Shown one piece after another: positions 1 to 8,359 of a stretch of DNA of 22,078 nt. This stretch comes from a virus: the IMG/VR virus record IMGVR_UViG_3300048554_000066, positions 1 to 22,078 of that record, one strand, 5' to 3'. A program made the position numbers and the translations under genes. The notes under the pieces were generated by a model. The model was not told the origin of the DNA. It made no database searches and was given only the letters and a program-made list of their open reading frames with translations. Every line of letters begins with the position of its first letter. The stretch's first letter is position 1.

Positions 1-602
1 CCATTGGTTGGGGCATTAGATACTTTTAGATTAGCCTCATCGACAATATTGTCAGCAATAATCATTGCGCCATCGCCGGTAGATGTAACTTCACCAGTAT
101 GATTTGGATGAACGTAGTTGTTTGCGCCTGACGCAATACCATCTAGCTTGGCTCCATCTGTAGCCACATCCCTGCCATCAAATGTGCTGTTAGTGGTAAT
201 AGCCCCTGTCATAGCACCACCAGTTCGTGGCAATGCTGCATCAGCCGTAGTGCCTTGCGCCGCTGTAGCATAATCCGCACTATCAAAGGCTTTTACTTGT
301 GCAAGGTTAGTAACCTCACTGTCCATTAATGCACCAGCGGCAGTCACGTTTGTGGTGTCTGTTACATCCGCTGACGTTTCAATCCCAGCCAGTTTGGTAA
401 ACTGTGCATCTGTAAACGCATTTGCTTCGGCTTCATAGGCGGCCTTAATTTCTGCACCGCTTTGAGCAACCGCAGTTTTAAGTTCATCACGACTAATTTT
501 TTTTGTTTCTGTACTAGATGTGTCAACAACAGCAAAAACATCATCAGCCGCTGTGTTTGCAGCCGTGATTGCCGTCAATTCGGATATTTTTTTGTCAGCC
601 AT
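1..602 (-). CDS. Tail fibre protein, N-terminal part (runs off the left edge)
   Basis: An open frame begins at ATG 602-600 and has no stop before the edge, giving about 200 residues. It starts MADKKISELTAI and contains the phrases FTDAQFTKLAGI, LPRTGGAMTGAI and TDGAKLDGIASGA. These are typical of side or tail fibre proteins of tailed phages, where repeated fibre motifs precede a C-terminal receptor-binding or chaperone domain. That domain would lie outside the window. The gene follows the preceding fibre gene after a 6-base gap and is the last visible gene of the tail operon. The upstream GGTAAG is only a weak ribosome binding site, so coupled translation is likely. The fibre role is inferred from motif style and position. 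The receptor cannot be predicted. Confidence 0.8.
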   Translation of the reverse strand, partial: MADKKISELTAITAANTAADDVFAVVDTSSTETKKISRDELKTAVAQSGAEIKAAYEAEANAFTDAQFTKLAGIETSADVTDTTNVTAAGALMDSEVTNLAQVKAFDSADYATAAQGTTADAALPRTGGAMTGAITTNSTFDGRDVATDGAKLDGIASGANNYVHPNHTGEVTSTGDGAMIIADNIVDEANLKVSNAPTN

Positions 603-608
603 TTTTAC

Positions 609-1559
609 TTACCAAATCCAGAGTTCAATGTAACCGGCGCGGCCAGCTTCCGGCTGGATGCTGCCGCCAAGGGTTGTGGCTGTGCCGCCAGCCCCAAGCG
701 AATAGGACAAAACTTGACCACCAACCGATGCGCCAGTGACATATTTTTGCACCAACACACCATTTCCGCCATCTTCACGGCCAACGTCAAAATTGTTTGT
801 GGTTGAACGGCCACCAGACGCGCCAGCATTATAAAGAATATCGCCACCTGTTGACGCAGCCCCGACAGTGGTGTGCCAATTTGCTGTTCCCGCATCGGCT
901 GATGATGCGTTGCCGTTAGCACCACCAGCCGCAGTGATGGCAATCCCTAACGTGCCATTGCTGACTGTTGTTGCACCACCATCGCCGCCAAGCGTTACAG
1001 TGTTGGTACCAAGGCCACCGGATGCTGGATTAGCATAAACAGCACCACCACCGCCGCCGCCAGACGCTTTAATCAAAACAGCTTGTGCGCTAGATGGGAT
1101 TGTGTAGCTTGTGCCAGTCGTTAGCGTTGTGATGACTTGCGGGTAAGATACTGCATTTTCAGCAATCGCCTGCGCGGTGCGTAATGGCGTCATCAATTCG
1201 GTGTTATTGGTTCCAGCTTCGGCTGTGGCTTGCGATGCCACTTGCAGATCAATGATCTTTGTGCCGCTGCTATTTAGCACATCAATCCCGCCAGCGGATG
1301 CGGCCTTTAGGCTATCGCTGATCAGCTTCCAGCGGTCGTTAGTTACATCCAACTCGCCAACAATTACCCAATCGGCATTGTCTTTGTCACGCAGCTTCAG
1401 ATAATTATTTGTAGTATCTAACCACCACATACCCGCATAAGTAACAGTTGGTGCAGATGTTCCGCTGTTGTTAGTCACAATCGCTTGCAGCACGTTGTTT
1501 ATATCTGACCGCGCCGATGGTGCTGATTGGTTGTCAATTACATAATCGTGTGTAGCCAT
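609..1559 (-). CDS. Glycine-rich tail fibre / tip protein
   Basis: This 316-residue protein starts at ATG 1559-1557, in a TAATG overlap with the upstream tip-protein stop. The N-terminal ~75 residues (MATHDYVIDNQS, then WWLDTTNNYLKLRD) resemble the short attachment module seen at the start of many marine phage fibre proteins. From about residue 160 the sequence is dominated by Gly, Ala, Ser, Thr and Asn with runs such as GGGGGG, and it ends in the hydrophobic tip GYIELWIW. Glycine-rich C-terminal domains of this kind are known in phage adhesins, where polyglycine regions form the receptor-contacting tip. I infer a distal tail adhesin or fibre assembled on the gpJ-like protein encoded just upstream. 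No enzyme motif was seen. Confidence 0.75.
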   Translation of the reverse strand: MATHDYVIDNQSAPSARSDINNVLQAIVTNNSGTSAPTVTYAGMWWLDTTNNYLKLRDKDNADWVIVGELDVTNDRWKLISDSLKAASAGGIDVLNSSGTKIIDLQVASQATAEAGTNNTELMTPLRTAQAIAENAVSYPQVITTLTTGTSYTIPSSAQAVLIKASGGGGGGAVYANPASGGLGTNTVTLGGDGGATTVSNGTLGIAITAAGGANGNASSADAGTANWHTTVGAASTGGDILYNAGASGGRSTTNNFDVGREDGGNGVLVQKYVTGASVGGQVLSYSLGAGGTATTLGGSIQPEAGRAGYIELWIW

Positions 1560-4183
1560 TACCCGTACCTAACTTTTGCTGCCAGTTCATCAATGCTTGG
1601 CGTTACGTCATCGCTGGTCGATTGCAGTTCTATTCTAAACCTAAACGCACGTCCTGAAAAGTCACCAGTCTTAAACTGCTTATATGCTGACCACGTTGGC
1701 GAACCAGCCGGATCGTCATTTGTGATCGAAATATATTGCAAAACATTTGTGTCGGTAAACTGAACCGAACCCGTCCAATCATCCCAGTTGCCAGCAAAAC
1801 TATCCCAGTTTCCAGCGATAGTATCCCACAATGGCGCATTATTATCAATCCGCACAACGTCCATCGGCATAGTGACCTCGCACAGATTGACCGAACCCGT
1901 GTCGATATAATTGCTGAAATCATATGTTGCTGTTGTTGGTGCTGTGGTTGGGTTAGTTATCCGCAAATCGCCAGAAATAACTGAACAACCGGTTTTTGTG
2001 CCACTAAATGACGGGTTTTCGGTCTGCGTCAACGTGTTAGCAAAAACGCGCAAATCATTTTGGCTGATGACGATACTGGTATAATTAACGCTGGCGTTGC
2101 CCGATTTATCATATGCCTTGATCATATAAGTACCGGCGCGGGGCGGCACTGTGACGCTGTTAGCTGGACGCGCAACTTTGTTAATCGCTGTGGTGCTGTT
2201 AGCAAATGTCGCGCCGGTGCTTTGACTGCTATAGCGTATTCTATAAAAAGATAAGTCTAGGTCTGGCACTGGATCCCACTCAAGATGCAACCCGCCAGCC
2301 GTAACACTGCCTAAAAAGCCAGTAATGTCAGCCGGTGGATCGGCAAGCCCCTGCACAGTAACGCTCTGCCGCGTTGTGAAATCGCCCTTAATGCCAAACG
2401 TATTGATTGCCCTTGCGCGAATATCGTAATCGCTATCTTCAACATCAAGAATTTCCACGCGGCCAAGGTCGCCAGTGTAACCAGTTGAATAAGTCGCCGC
2501 GCCGGTTTTGCGGAATTGCACCTCAACATTGTCAATTCTTTCCGGCGATGCGGATGTGACTTCGGCAATCAGCACGTTAGTCAGATGCTCATTAATCACC
2601 CGCGCTTCGCTGGTGATTGTCAGGCCAATAGCCGGAACGTCAAATGGATCGGCCAGCGTTGTGTTGTTTGTTTCAAAAGCACTTTCTTCAGCCGCCCAGC
2701 TATATACTGCCGCAGATGTTTCGCGCAACGTCATTTTAATTTCAAGCGCACCATTACCATCAGAACCAAAAGTCCACGATAAAACCTCAAACGGCTTGTC
2801 AACAAAGCCAGCGCGACTGTTATTAAACAATATCACATCACCAACTTGAACTTGAAAGGCACGCATTCCAAAGCTGGCTGACAAAGTCAGCTGCTCGCGG
2901 TTCTGGTATAGTGCAATCTTTGCAATGCGCTGCGCGGTTGCTGAAGATGAAACCATACCTAGTTCCAAATCCATTGCGCTTTCTTGACCATTGTCCACTT
3001 GAATAAATGCGTTGCTTTTGATTTCTGGAAAATCACTAAATTGCCAGTTACTTTCAGAACCGCGAAATGTACCGCGCACGATGTTAAAGTTGTCGCGCCG
3101 CGAATGCCGCGTATTGATTTGCAACGTGCTACGCAAATCATCCTCATCGAACGTAAGTGTCGGGGTCAGATACGCCGCGGCTTTAAGTCGCCATTTACCT
3201 TGGCTATACCAAAGCGTGCCGCCCATTGGCCGAAGCAAGCTGTCGATGGCATCAGCCGGTTTGACGCCGGTCGAAAATGCGCCGTTCGTTGTGTAACGCT
3301 TTTCTGTGCCGCCCGCCGACAACGCCACATTTTCATCACAGATGTTCGCGGCAATAATTATAAGCGTGTCATCTATTTCATCAGCAGGTGAATTTAATCC
3401 ATAATCGCTTGTCAGATAATCGCGGAAACATAGCGCAGCATTATCTGACCAAGCAGTTGTTAATGTGCGCGGGTCATAGACTTTTTTGCCTTTGACAATC
3501 GCAGTTATGTTTGGTTCTCCATTCGGAAATGCGTCAGCCTCAAACTCAAGTCGCGCATAAACATACGCAATGCCTTGAAGTCTGTGATCACTCGTCCAAA
3601 GACCATCACTTTCATCAACCAAATCTTGATCCGCTGTTTGGGTTGACAGCCCTAAATGTTTATTGATCCGAACAATCCCAACATATTTATCAGGTGCTGT
3701 AACTGCACCATCAACGTCAAGGGTCAAAGCCTCATCGTTAAAATACACTGTTTCGATTTCTTCAACCTCGTGGCCAGCCAAAGCAACAACAACGTGCAAA
3801 AATTTGTTGTTTTCTGTTGCTTCTTTGTAGACCACTGCACCACCGATTTTTGTGCGACCATAAATGATTTGATGGTCTGAAACTGGCGACAAGCCGCTAA
3901 CCAAAATGGCAGATGTTCCGGCCGGAACTGCGGTTTTTGGTTTTGGTGATAGCGATTGACTAACAAGCCCAAGCGCAAGATTTAAGAAAAAGGATTGCGC
4001 AAAGGTTGATAAAACGCTGGCTGTAAGCGTACCCATTACATAAGCAAAACCAGTCGTCGCGGCGGCGGATGCGGCGGCAGCGATTATCGTTGGCGGCATT
4101 GCGTACGCTGCCTCTGGGATCAGCGCAATTAACGCCGCCGATGTCAGTGATGTTGTAGTTCTTAACAGCGTGATCTTGTTCAT
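1559..4183 (-). CDS. Tail tip attachment protein, gpJ-like central fibre
   Basis: This 874-residue protein is taken from ATG 4183-4181, which forms an ATGA overlap with the upstream stop. An in-frame TTG at 4195 was rejected. The length, the place after an NlpC/P60-like gene and before fibres, and the domain order fit the lambda gpJ / phage tail hub group. An N-terminal hydrophobic Ala-rich stretch (about residues 12-85) is followed by the conserved hub part (ILVSGLSPVSDHQIIYGRTKIGG, with YDP and WSDNAALCFRDYL). Two fibronectin-III-like beta domains follow at roughly residues 520-705. The C-terminal part holds a tandem Trp repeat (WDTIAGNWDSFAGNWDDW). In gpJ relatives the protein forms the trimeric tail tip that contacts the receptor. 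The N-terminus looks oddly like a signal peptide (PEAAYA before MPP), and an alternative ATG at 4099 would remove it. Confidence 0.88.
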   Translation of the reverse strand: MNKITLLRTTTSLTSAALIALIPEAAYAMPPTIIAAAASAAATTGFAYVMGTLTASVLSTFAQSFFLNLALGLVSQSLSPKPKTAVPAGTSAILVSGLSPVSDHQIIYGRTKIGGAVVYKEATENNKFLHVVVALAGHEVEEIETVYFNDEALTLDVDGAVTAPDKYVGIVRINKHLGLSTQTADQDLVDESDGLWTSDHRLQGIAYVYARLEFEADAFPNGEPNITAIVKGKKVYDPRTLTTAWSDNAALCFRDYLTSDYGLNSPADEIDDTLIIIAANICDENVALSAGGTEKRYTTNGAFSTGVKPADAIDSLLRPMGGTLWYSQGKWRLKAAAYLTPTLTFDEDDLRSTLQINTRHSRRDNFNIVRGTFRGSESNWQFSDFPEIKSNAFIQVDNGQESAMDLELGMVSSSATAQRIAKIALYQNREQLTLSASFGMRAFQVQVGDVILFNNSRAGFVDKPFEVLSWTFGSDGNGALEIKMTLRETSAAVYSWAAEESAFETNNTTLADPFDVPAIGLTITSEARVINEHLTNVLIAEVTSASPERIDNVEVQFRKTGAATYSTGYTGDLGRVEILDVEDSDYDIRARAINTFGIKGDFTTRQSVTVQGLADPPADITGFLGSVTAGGLHLEWDPVPDLDLSFYRIRYSSQSTGATFANSTTAINKVARPANSVTVPPRAGTYMIKAYDKSGNASVNYTSIVISQNDLRVFANTLTQTENPSFSGTKTGCSVISGDLRITNPTTAPTTATYDFSNYIDTGSVNLCEVTMPMDVVRIDNNAPLWDTIAGNWDSFAGNWDDWTGSVQFTDTNVLQYISITNDDPAGSPTWSAYKQFKTGDFSGRAFRFRIELQSTSDDVTPSIDELAAKVRYG

Positions 4184-4599
4184 TCTACAACCCAAATCAA
4201 ATCAGTTGGTTTAGCCGGTGAAAATTCCAGACCATCATAACCTAAAAATGCAACTTCAACACCAAGCGCGATTTCAGTGACCATCAACGCCCCATAGTCG
4301 CCCCGACCTATAATCGCACCCCTTGATGGTTGAAGCCCATCCACAGCCCTCAAGCGGCTATTGATGGCCGTTATAATATTTTTATAACCGGATCTCTTTA
4401 ACTGCCGTTGGTAATTTAGAAACGCACCCCATTCAGTCGTATAGGTTCCAAACCAATCATCAAAAATGTGCCTTCCCATCTGCGCTTGATACGCTTGATC
4501 AACAAATCTAATGCAATCAACTTGACCCCATTTAAATTTTTTATATCGCCACTCATTAATAAAAGCGTCAAAACGCTCCGGCCAATCGTGCAGCCTCAA
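4180..4599 (-). CDS. NlpC/P60-like (DUF6950-type) tail tip cysteine peptidase-like protein
   Basis: This 139-residue protein sits between a DUF2163-like tail gene and the gpJ-like tip gene, the position of lambda gpK and of the gene transfer agent peptidase g14. The N-terminal pattern WPERF...FKWGQVDCIRFVDQAY contains the expected catalytic Cys (about residue 28) in a WG.xDC context, as in DUF6950 and NlpC/P60 families. Proteins of this group can cut peptidoglycan peptides during DNA entry, or serve only as structural tail-tip parts. A clear catalytic His is not obvious (RGDYGALMV lacks it), so activity is uncertain. The start is TTG at 4599-4597, overlapping the upstream stop as TTGA, with a purine-rich GGGGTAGAGG ahead. 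No in-frame ATG exists early in the gene, so a TTG start is the best choice. Confidence 0.72.
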   Translation of the reverse strand: MRLHDWPERFDAFINEWRYKKFKWGQVDCIRFVDQAYQAQMGRHIFDDWFGTYTTEWGAFLNYQRQLKRSGYKNIITAINSRLRAVDGLQPSRGAIIGRGDYGALMVTEIALGVEVAFLGYDGLEFSPAKPTDLIWVVE

Positions 4600-5225
4600 C
4601 CTCTACCCCAATTGAATTGCTTATCTTGCAAATCTTCGACAAATTCAAACCCCTTATCATTTGCATATCTGGCTTTTTGGTTCTGATCGTTGTATCTGAA
4701 AATCCGCGCACGCTCCAAGTCAATCAAACGGCTTTCGACAGAAATTCCAATCGTGCTAGTCTCAGCGCCTTCGGCAATAGTCATCTGGTCAACATAACCG
4801 TTGAACACTTCATCCATTGTAACAGCATTACCTTCTGCCACATTAATTTTGCTGCTGTCCTCAAGTAATAAAAAACTGCTATTTTCAAGCAATAGGAAAT
4901 CGCCTTCCACGCCTAAAAGCCCAAAAAATATTTTGCACTTTCGGCCTTGATACGGTTCGCTAATTGCTAACGAAATTAGATTTGATGGGATGCCAGAAAG
5001 ACTAACAGTCGCGCCTTTTGCCGATATTTCGGCGGTCTCTTTTAGTTCGCTTATTTCTAAAAATTGACCAGTGCCAATATATGTTTCTCCACCAAAAACA
5101 AAATCACCAAGCCCAGTCCACATTCGTAAAGTTTGCGTGTCGAAATATAATTCGACAGCAAAAAAGGGTCTGATCTCTGTTGCATCTAAATTGTCAATGA
5201 TGCTCTGAGTGAGATCGCGGCTCAT
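4596..5225 (-). CDS. DUF2163/BR0599-like tail tip protein
   Basis: This 209-residue protein starts at ATG 5225 in a TAATG overlap with the upstream stop. The N-terminus (RPFFAVELYFDTQTLRMWTGLGDFVFGGETYIGTGQ) resembles the beta-rich baseplate/hub proteins annotated as DUF2163 or phage BR0599 (gene transfer agent g13 position). These bridge the distal tail ring and the hub. The C-terminus ends with ARYANDKGFEFVEDLQDKQFNWGRG; a last segment of this style is frequent in tail-tip assembly proteins. The middle holds a short internal duplication, FLLLENSS followed at once by FLLLEDSS (around residues 109-124). The family assignment rests on pattern and gene order, not on a search. Confidence 0.68.
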   Translation of the reverse strand: MSRDLTQSIIDNLDATEIRPFFAVELYFDTQTLRMWTGLGDFVFGGETYIGTGQFLEISELKETAEISAKGATVSLSGIPSNLISLAISEPYQGRKCKIFFGLLGVEGDFLLLENSSFLLLEDSSKINVAEGNAVTMDEVFNGYVDQMTIAEGAETSTIGISVESRLIDLERARIFRYNDQNQKARYANDKGFEFVEDLQDKQFNWGRG

Positions 5226-5857
5226 TAAACCACAACCTCAATCGCCGGAAACGTGATGCCATAAAAGCTGGCGTTATTAATTGACCAATCTGATTGATTT
5301 GTAGACAGCCGGAAATTGCCGACAGCGTTTGCTACTACCACAGTGCTGTCATCTGCCGGTGCGGTGCGGATGCTAGGCCAAATGTCAAGTGTTGCGGTGC
5401 CGCCGGAATTCGTATCAACGTCAGTTAAAACCTTGTGCAGCGTTGCGCTAGACCCGCCGCCTAGCTGGATGTAATCGCCAGCAAGCAAATAGCCGGTTTC
5501 GCTCACCGGCAAGCCGTCAATGGTCAAGCTGTCACCTGTTTGGTCTGCACCATTAACAACCGGTGTGCCAGCCGCAGTTGATGCGCTGCCGCGTGCCGTG
5601 GCGCAGTTAGGATCACCCATTAAGAAAGTGCCGCGCTGCCCTTTAAGCGATAGCAAAAAAGCAATCCAAACTTCAGCATCGGCGCGTTTCATCGGTGGCA
5701 AACTGACTTCAGCTTCCCAGCGTTGCCCCGTGTGCGCCACCACTTGCTGCTTGTAAGTGAACGGGCTGGATGAAATTGCAACGCTGTTGATCGCGTGCAA
5801 GTTTACGCTTGCAATGCCGGTCTGCGTTGGAAATGTTAGTGGATATGAAATTGCCAT
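5225..5857 (-). CDS. Distal tail / minor tail protein
   Basis: This 210-residue protein (ATG 5857-5855) lies directly after the tape measure gene, where lambda has gpM/gpL and gene transfer agents have g12. The sequence is beta-rich, with an N-terminal half including RWEAEVSLPPMKRADAEVWIAFLLSLKGQRGTF. That style, in which a part of the protein senses W and fill-in residues around a compact barrel, is common in distal tail (Dit-like) proteins. The middle DGLPVSETGYLLAGDYIQLGGG looks like an inserted carbohydrate-module-like or OB-type loop. The likely role is the ring joining the tail tube to the tip. Neighbour spacing is tight: five bases after the tape measure stop, and a TAATG overlap with the next gene. 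No enzymatic motif is visible. Confidence 0.65.
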   Translation of the reverse strand: MAISYPLTFPTQTGIASVNLHAINSVAISSSPFTYKQQVVAHTGQRWEAEVSLPPMKRADAEVWIAFLLSLKGQRGTFLMGDPNCATARGSASTAAGTPVVNGADQTGDSLTIDGLPVSETGYLLAGDYIQLGGGSSATLHKVLTDVDTNSGGTATLDIWPSIRTAPADDSTVVVANAVGNFRLSTNQSDWSINNASFYGITFPAIEVVV

Positions 5858-5862
5858 TTAGA

Positions 5863-7479
5863 TCACCCGAATGCTGCGCTGAATGAACCGCCGCGCCGCC
5901 TTGCATCTAGCACCGCAGCTTTTGATGCTTCTTGTATCTGCGGCAACATACCCATTACCTCTGCGCGTACTGTTTGCGATACGCCAGCCGATAGATTGAT
6001 GGTCTGGTTGACGGTTACACCGCCCCCACCCAGCTTGTTATTTGGTACTATAGAACCGCTGCTATTTGGCACAAACAATTCCCTGCCGTTTTCGCCAACC
6101 ATATACGGCGAATTAGCGCGAACAGAACCGCCGATGGCTTTTGCTTGCGGTGCTGTGCCACCTGCAGGCGCACCAAACATACCAGAAAGCATATTAGAAA
6201 GCGGCTTTGTGATGTTTTGCTGAATTTGGAGGCGGATTAGATCGGCAATAATAGATTTTGCCATTGATTTGAAAGCATCTTTAACGCTGGTTGTTCCCAT
6301 TGACAAATCAACAAGCGCATCTTCAAGCGATTTGATGCCACGCACCGCTGCATCCCCCATACCTTCGCCCACTTTTTCGGCGGCATCCTTTAATTGTTGT
6401 AATGCCTCAGAATATTTTTGCGTTTTTTCAATGCCGGTTTCAGTTTTTTTATTAAAAATATCTGTTGCTGCTGACGTTGTATTCACTGCATCGCGCAAAT
6501 CTTGGAAAAAGCCGCGATTTAATATGACTAGTTTGCCAACGTCTTTTAAATCGACCAAGGTTTTGTTCAGCGTGATCCCGCCCATTGCGCGTGCCGCTGC
6601 GATCATAAAGTTGACGACAGTTCTAGTTCTGTCTGCAAATCCTTGCAAACTTTCGGCAATGTCTTCAACAAAATCAATTACGTTAATCGCTAGTGTTTTG
6701 GCAAAATCTTCAATTTTGCCCATACCATTTTCACCTTTGATGGCATCGACTAATTTGTTTCTGATCAAATCAACAATCAATCGGAAAGCCGGTGCTAATC
6801 CAGCAACAATTTGATCGCGCACGCCGCCAAGCATCACGCCCAGCTTCATCATTGCGTCATTTGTTTCTTCAACACCTTTGACCGCGCCAGATGACAAGAT
6901 GAAGCCAAGCCCTTCGGCCTCTTGGAACATCTCTTTTAAGGCTGCGCTGCCGCCTTCTAGCGTGTTTACGAACGCCACGCCTTCACTGTCGAACAACTTA
7001 AACGCCAGACGCACTTTATCGCCGCTAGACTGCACGTTATCAAACGCATCAGCCAGCTTTAGCATTTGCTTATCAAGTGGTTGTTTGGCTAGTTCTTTGG
7101 CGTTCAAGCCAAGTTCTTTCAGCGCATCTTTAGCTTCGCCAGTGCCATTTGCAGCTTCAGACAAACGCCGCGTAAACCGCTGCACCGCCATATCGACTGT
7201 GCGCGTCTCAACGCCAGCCAGATTGGACGCATATCGCAGCTTTTGCAGTGCTTGACTGGTTACGCCCAGCTTTTGCGCTGTCTTGCCCAGCGTGTCTATG
7301 CTTTGCAGTGATGACTTGACCAGCAAGCCAATACCAGCCGCACCAGCAACGGCAGTCAGACCGACCTTGAAGTTGAACAGTGCTTTGCGAACAAGCCCTA
7401 ATGATTGGTTTAACTTGCGGAACGTGCCGCGAGTTAGGTCTTTCGCGGTGATGGTAAAATTAAGATTTTGATTTGCCAT
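5863..7479 (-). CDS. Tail tape measure protein
   Basis: This 538-residue protein starts at ATG 7479-7477. It has the classical tape measure build. A charged N-terminus is followed by a hydrophobic segment (about residues 36-55, VGLTAVAGAAGIGLLV), then long alpha-helical stretches. A lambda gpH-like C-terminal part has DALVDLSMGTTSVKDAF and ADLIRLQIQQNITKPL, then GENGRELFVPNSSGSIVPN. The family sets siphovirus tail length at about 0.15 nm per residue, so 538 residues suggest a tail near 80 nm. This is an estimate from the general rule. The preceding tail chaperone extension overlaps the first 20 bases of this gene, as lambda GT precedes H. A stretch with two Gly-rich loops (GGSVRANSPYMVGENG, LGGGGVTV) marks the C-terminal region. 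Confidence 0.93.
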   Translation of the reverse strand: MANQNLNFTITAKDLTRGTFRKLNQSLGLVRKALFNFKVGLTAVAGAAGIGLLVKSSLQSIDTLGKTAQKLGVTSQALQKLRYASNLAGVETRTVDMAVQRFTRRLSEAANGTGEAKDALKELGLNAKELAKQPLDKQMLKLADAFDNVQSSGDKVRLAFKLFDSEGVAFVNTLEGGSAALKEMFQEAEGLGFILSSGAVKGVEETNDAMMKLGVMLGGVRDQIVAGLAPAFRLIVDLIRNKLVDAIKGENGMGKIEDFAKTLAINVIDFVEDIAESLQGFADRTRTVVNFMIAAARAMGGITLNKTLVDLKDVGKLVILNRGFFQDLRDAVNTTSAATDIFNKKTETGIEKTQKYSEALQQLKDAAEKVGEGMGDAAVRGIKSLEDALVDLSMGTTSVKDAFKSMAKSIIADLIRLQIQQNITKPLSNMLSGMFGAPAGGTAPQAKAIGGSVRANSPYMVGENGRELFVPNSSGSIVPNNKLGGGGVTVNQTINLSAGVSQTVRAEVMGMLPQIQEASKAAVLDARRRGGSFSAAFG

Positions 7480-7950
7480 CTTCGATCACCTTGAAATATG
7501 CGAACCATTCGTTCAGTTCTGTCAGCGTCAATTCTTCAATTTCGGCTTGTGTCTTGTGAAGGCGATCCGCCAAGGCCAGCATATTCAGCCTCAACGGGTC
7601 GCCCTTTAGTTTTTTTCCGCATCCCCGACAGTTTCAACATCGCCAAACATCTGCCCAGCAATATCAGCAATCAAGGCCACGCTATCACCCATCAGAAACA
7701 TCTTATCTTCAAGAGTGAATAACCGTTTGCCATCAACATCTTCAGCTTTGGTAATAATCAGATCAACCATTCCGCTGATTGTCATATTGTTTAAAAAGTC
7801 TTTGTGCTTTCTTTGCAGCTTGTCGATGTCTCCGGCGGTAATTGAGCCAGAATAAATAACCAATGGCTGACCATCTTCGCCCCACTCATCAACTTTAATA
7901 ACCTTTCGGTCGCGGCTACGCCTTGCAGCGATCTGTTCTCCCAAGCCCAT
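7460..7950 (-). CDS. Tail assembly chaperone, long form by -1 frameshift (gpGT-like)
   Basis: Reading from 7950 to 7609, then slipping back one base at the heptamer A-AAA-AAC (7615-7609), translation continues in the -1 frame to TAA 7462-7460. This adds 49 residues to the 114-residue short form, about 163 in all. I checked each codon of the extension; it is open and reads LKGDPLRLNMLALADRL at its start and TLTELNEWFAYFKVIEDG near its end. The ELNEWFAYFKV pattern is the sort seen at the C-terminus of the T part of other siphovirus chaperones. The extension has no usable start of its own and fills a 126-base gap that would otherwise hold nothing. It overlaps the tape measure start by 20 bases. 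Slippage efficiency is unknown. Confidence 0.85.
7606..7950 (-). CDS. Tail assembly chaperone, short form (gpG-like)
   Basis: This 114-residue zero-frame product starts at ATG 7950-7948 with a good AGGGG ribosome binding site. It sits between the major tail protein and the tape measure, the place of lambda G. The sequence is charged and mostly helical (SITAGDIDKLQRKHKDFLNN, KMFLMGDSVALIADIAGQMF) without a catalytic motif. In lambda, G and GT bind the tape measure and recruit tube subunits, then leave the finished virion. The gene ends GAA AAA AAC TAA, so the last codons form the slippery heptamer that gives the longer form described separately. The first ~50 residues (GEDGQPLVIYSG) resemble the chaperone class paired with this type of tape measure. 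Confidence 0.85.
   Translation of the reverse strand: MGLGEQIAARRSRDRKVIKVDEWGEDGQPLVIYSGSITAGDIDKLQRKHKDFLNNMTISGMVDLIITKAEDVDGKRLFTLEDKMFLMGDSVALIADIAGQMFGDVETVGDAEKN
7609..7615 (-). promoter_or_regulatory. Programmed -1 ribosomal frameshift site, A-AAA-AAC
   Basis: The minus strand reads G GAA AAA AAC TAA. The heptamer A AAA AAC is placed in the zero frame exactly as the X XXY YYZ rule needs, and the stop follows directly. A purine-rich GGGGATGCGG lies about 10 bases upstream and could act as a stimulator by pairing with 16S rRNA. A complementary GGCGA and TCGCC pair flank the next ~40 bases as a weak candidate structure. Confidence 0.82.
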
Positions 7951-7961
7951 TTTTTACCCCT

Positions 7962-8348
7962 TTAGATTGTGCCTTCAGTTAGACCGCCAGTGCCTTGCAG
8001 TGAATAGGTGGCAGTGTTAATGCCATCAGATGTTACACCGATTGAACGGCTGGTGACAATTGCTGAACCCGACAACTTGTGATCGCCAGTTGTGTTGCCT
8101 TCCATACCTAAAACCAGACTGACGGTATCGCCAGCGGTCACGTTGTTTTGCGCTGTGTCGGTGTCGTCAAAATATGTCTCAACGGTTGCTGTGAAATCTG
8201 TAAAGCTGGCTTTGTAGCTGTGCGAGCTATCGCCCATAACCGTATCTTGAATTGTTTCAGCAGTTTCGTCGACACTAAAGCTAATCACTTCAGCCATTGC
8301 GTCTGTGCCGATTAGAACGACACCATCGTTTCCTTTAAAAGTCGCCAT
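7962..8348 (-). CDS. Major tail (tube) protein, gpV-like
   Basis: This 128-residue protein starts at ATG 8348 with a strong AGGAGA ribosome binding site 7 bases upstream. Such a strong signal fits a product needed in many copies. The sequence (VVLIGTDAMAEVISFSVDETAETIQDTVMGDSS..., FTDFTATVETYFDDTDTAQN, ATYSLQGTGGLTEG) matches the tail-tube beta-sandwich family common in marine siphoviruses: a start like MATFKGNDGVV and a C-terminus ending in a short beta strand with G.G. It stacks as hexamer rings to form the tube. It lies between a tail terminator candidate and the tail chaperone, as expected. Confidence 0.85.
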   Translation of the reverse strand: MATFKGNDGVVLIGTDAMAEVISFSVDETAETIQDTVMGDSSHSYKASFTDFTATVETYFDDTDTAQNNVTAGDTVSLVLGMEGNTTGDHKLSGSAIVTSRSIGVTSDGINTATYSLQGTGGLTEGTI

Positions 8349-8359
8349 CGATAAATCTC

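Noticed and set aside
2984-3391. Plus-strand 135-codon open frame
   Set aside because: It is antisense within the tip protein gene, without a ribosome binding site or family pattern.
6269-6814. Plus-strand 181-codon open frame
   Set aside because: It is antisense to the tape measure gene; its Ser/Thr/Pro-rich content is what the reverse of a helical coding frame gives.
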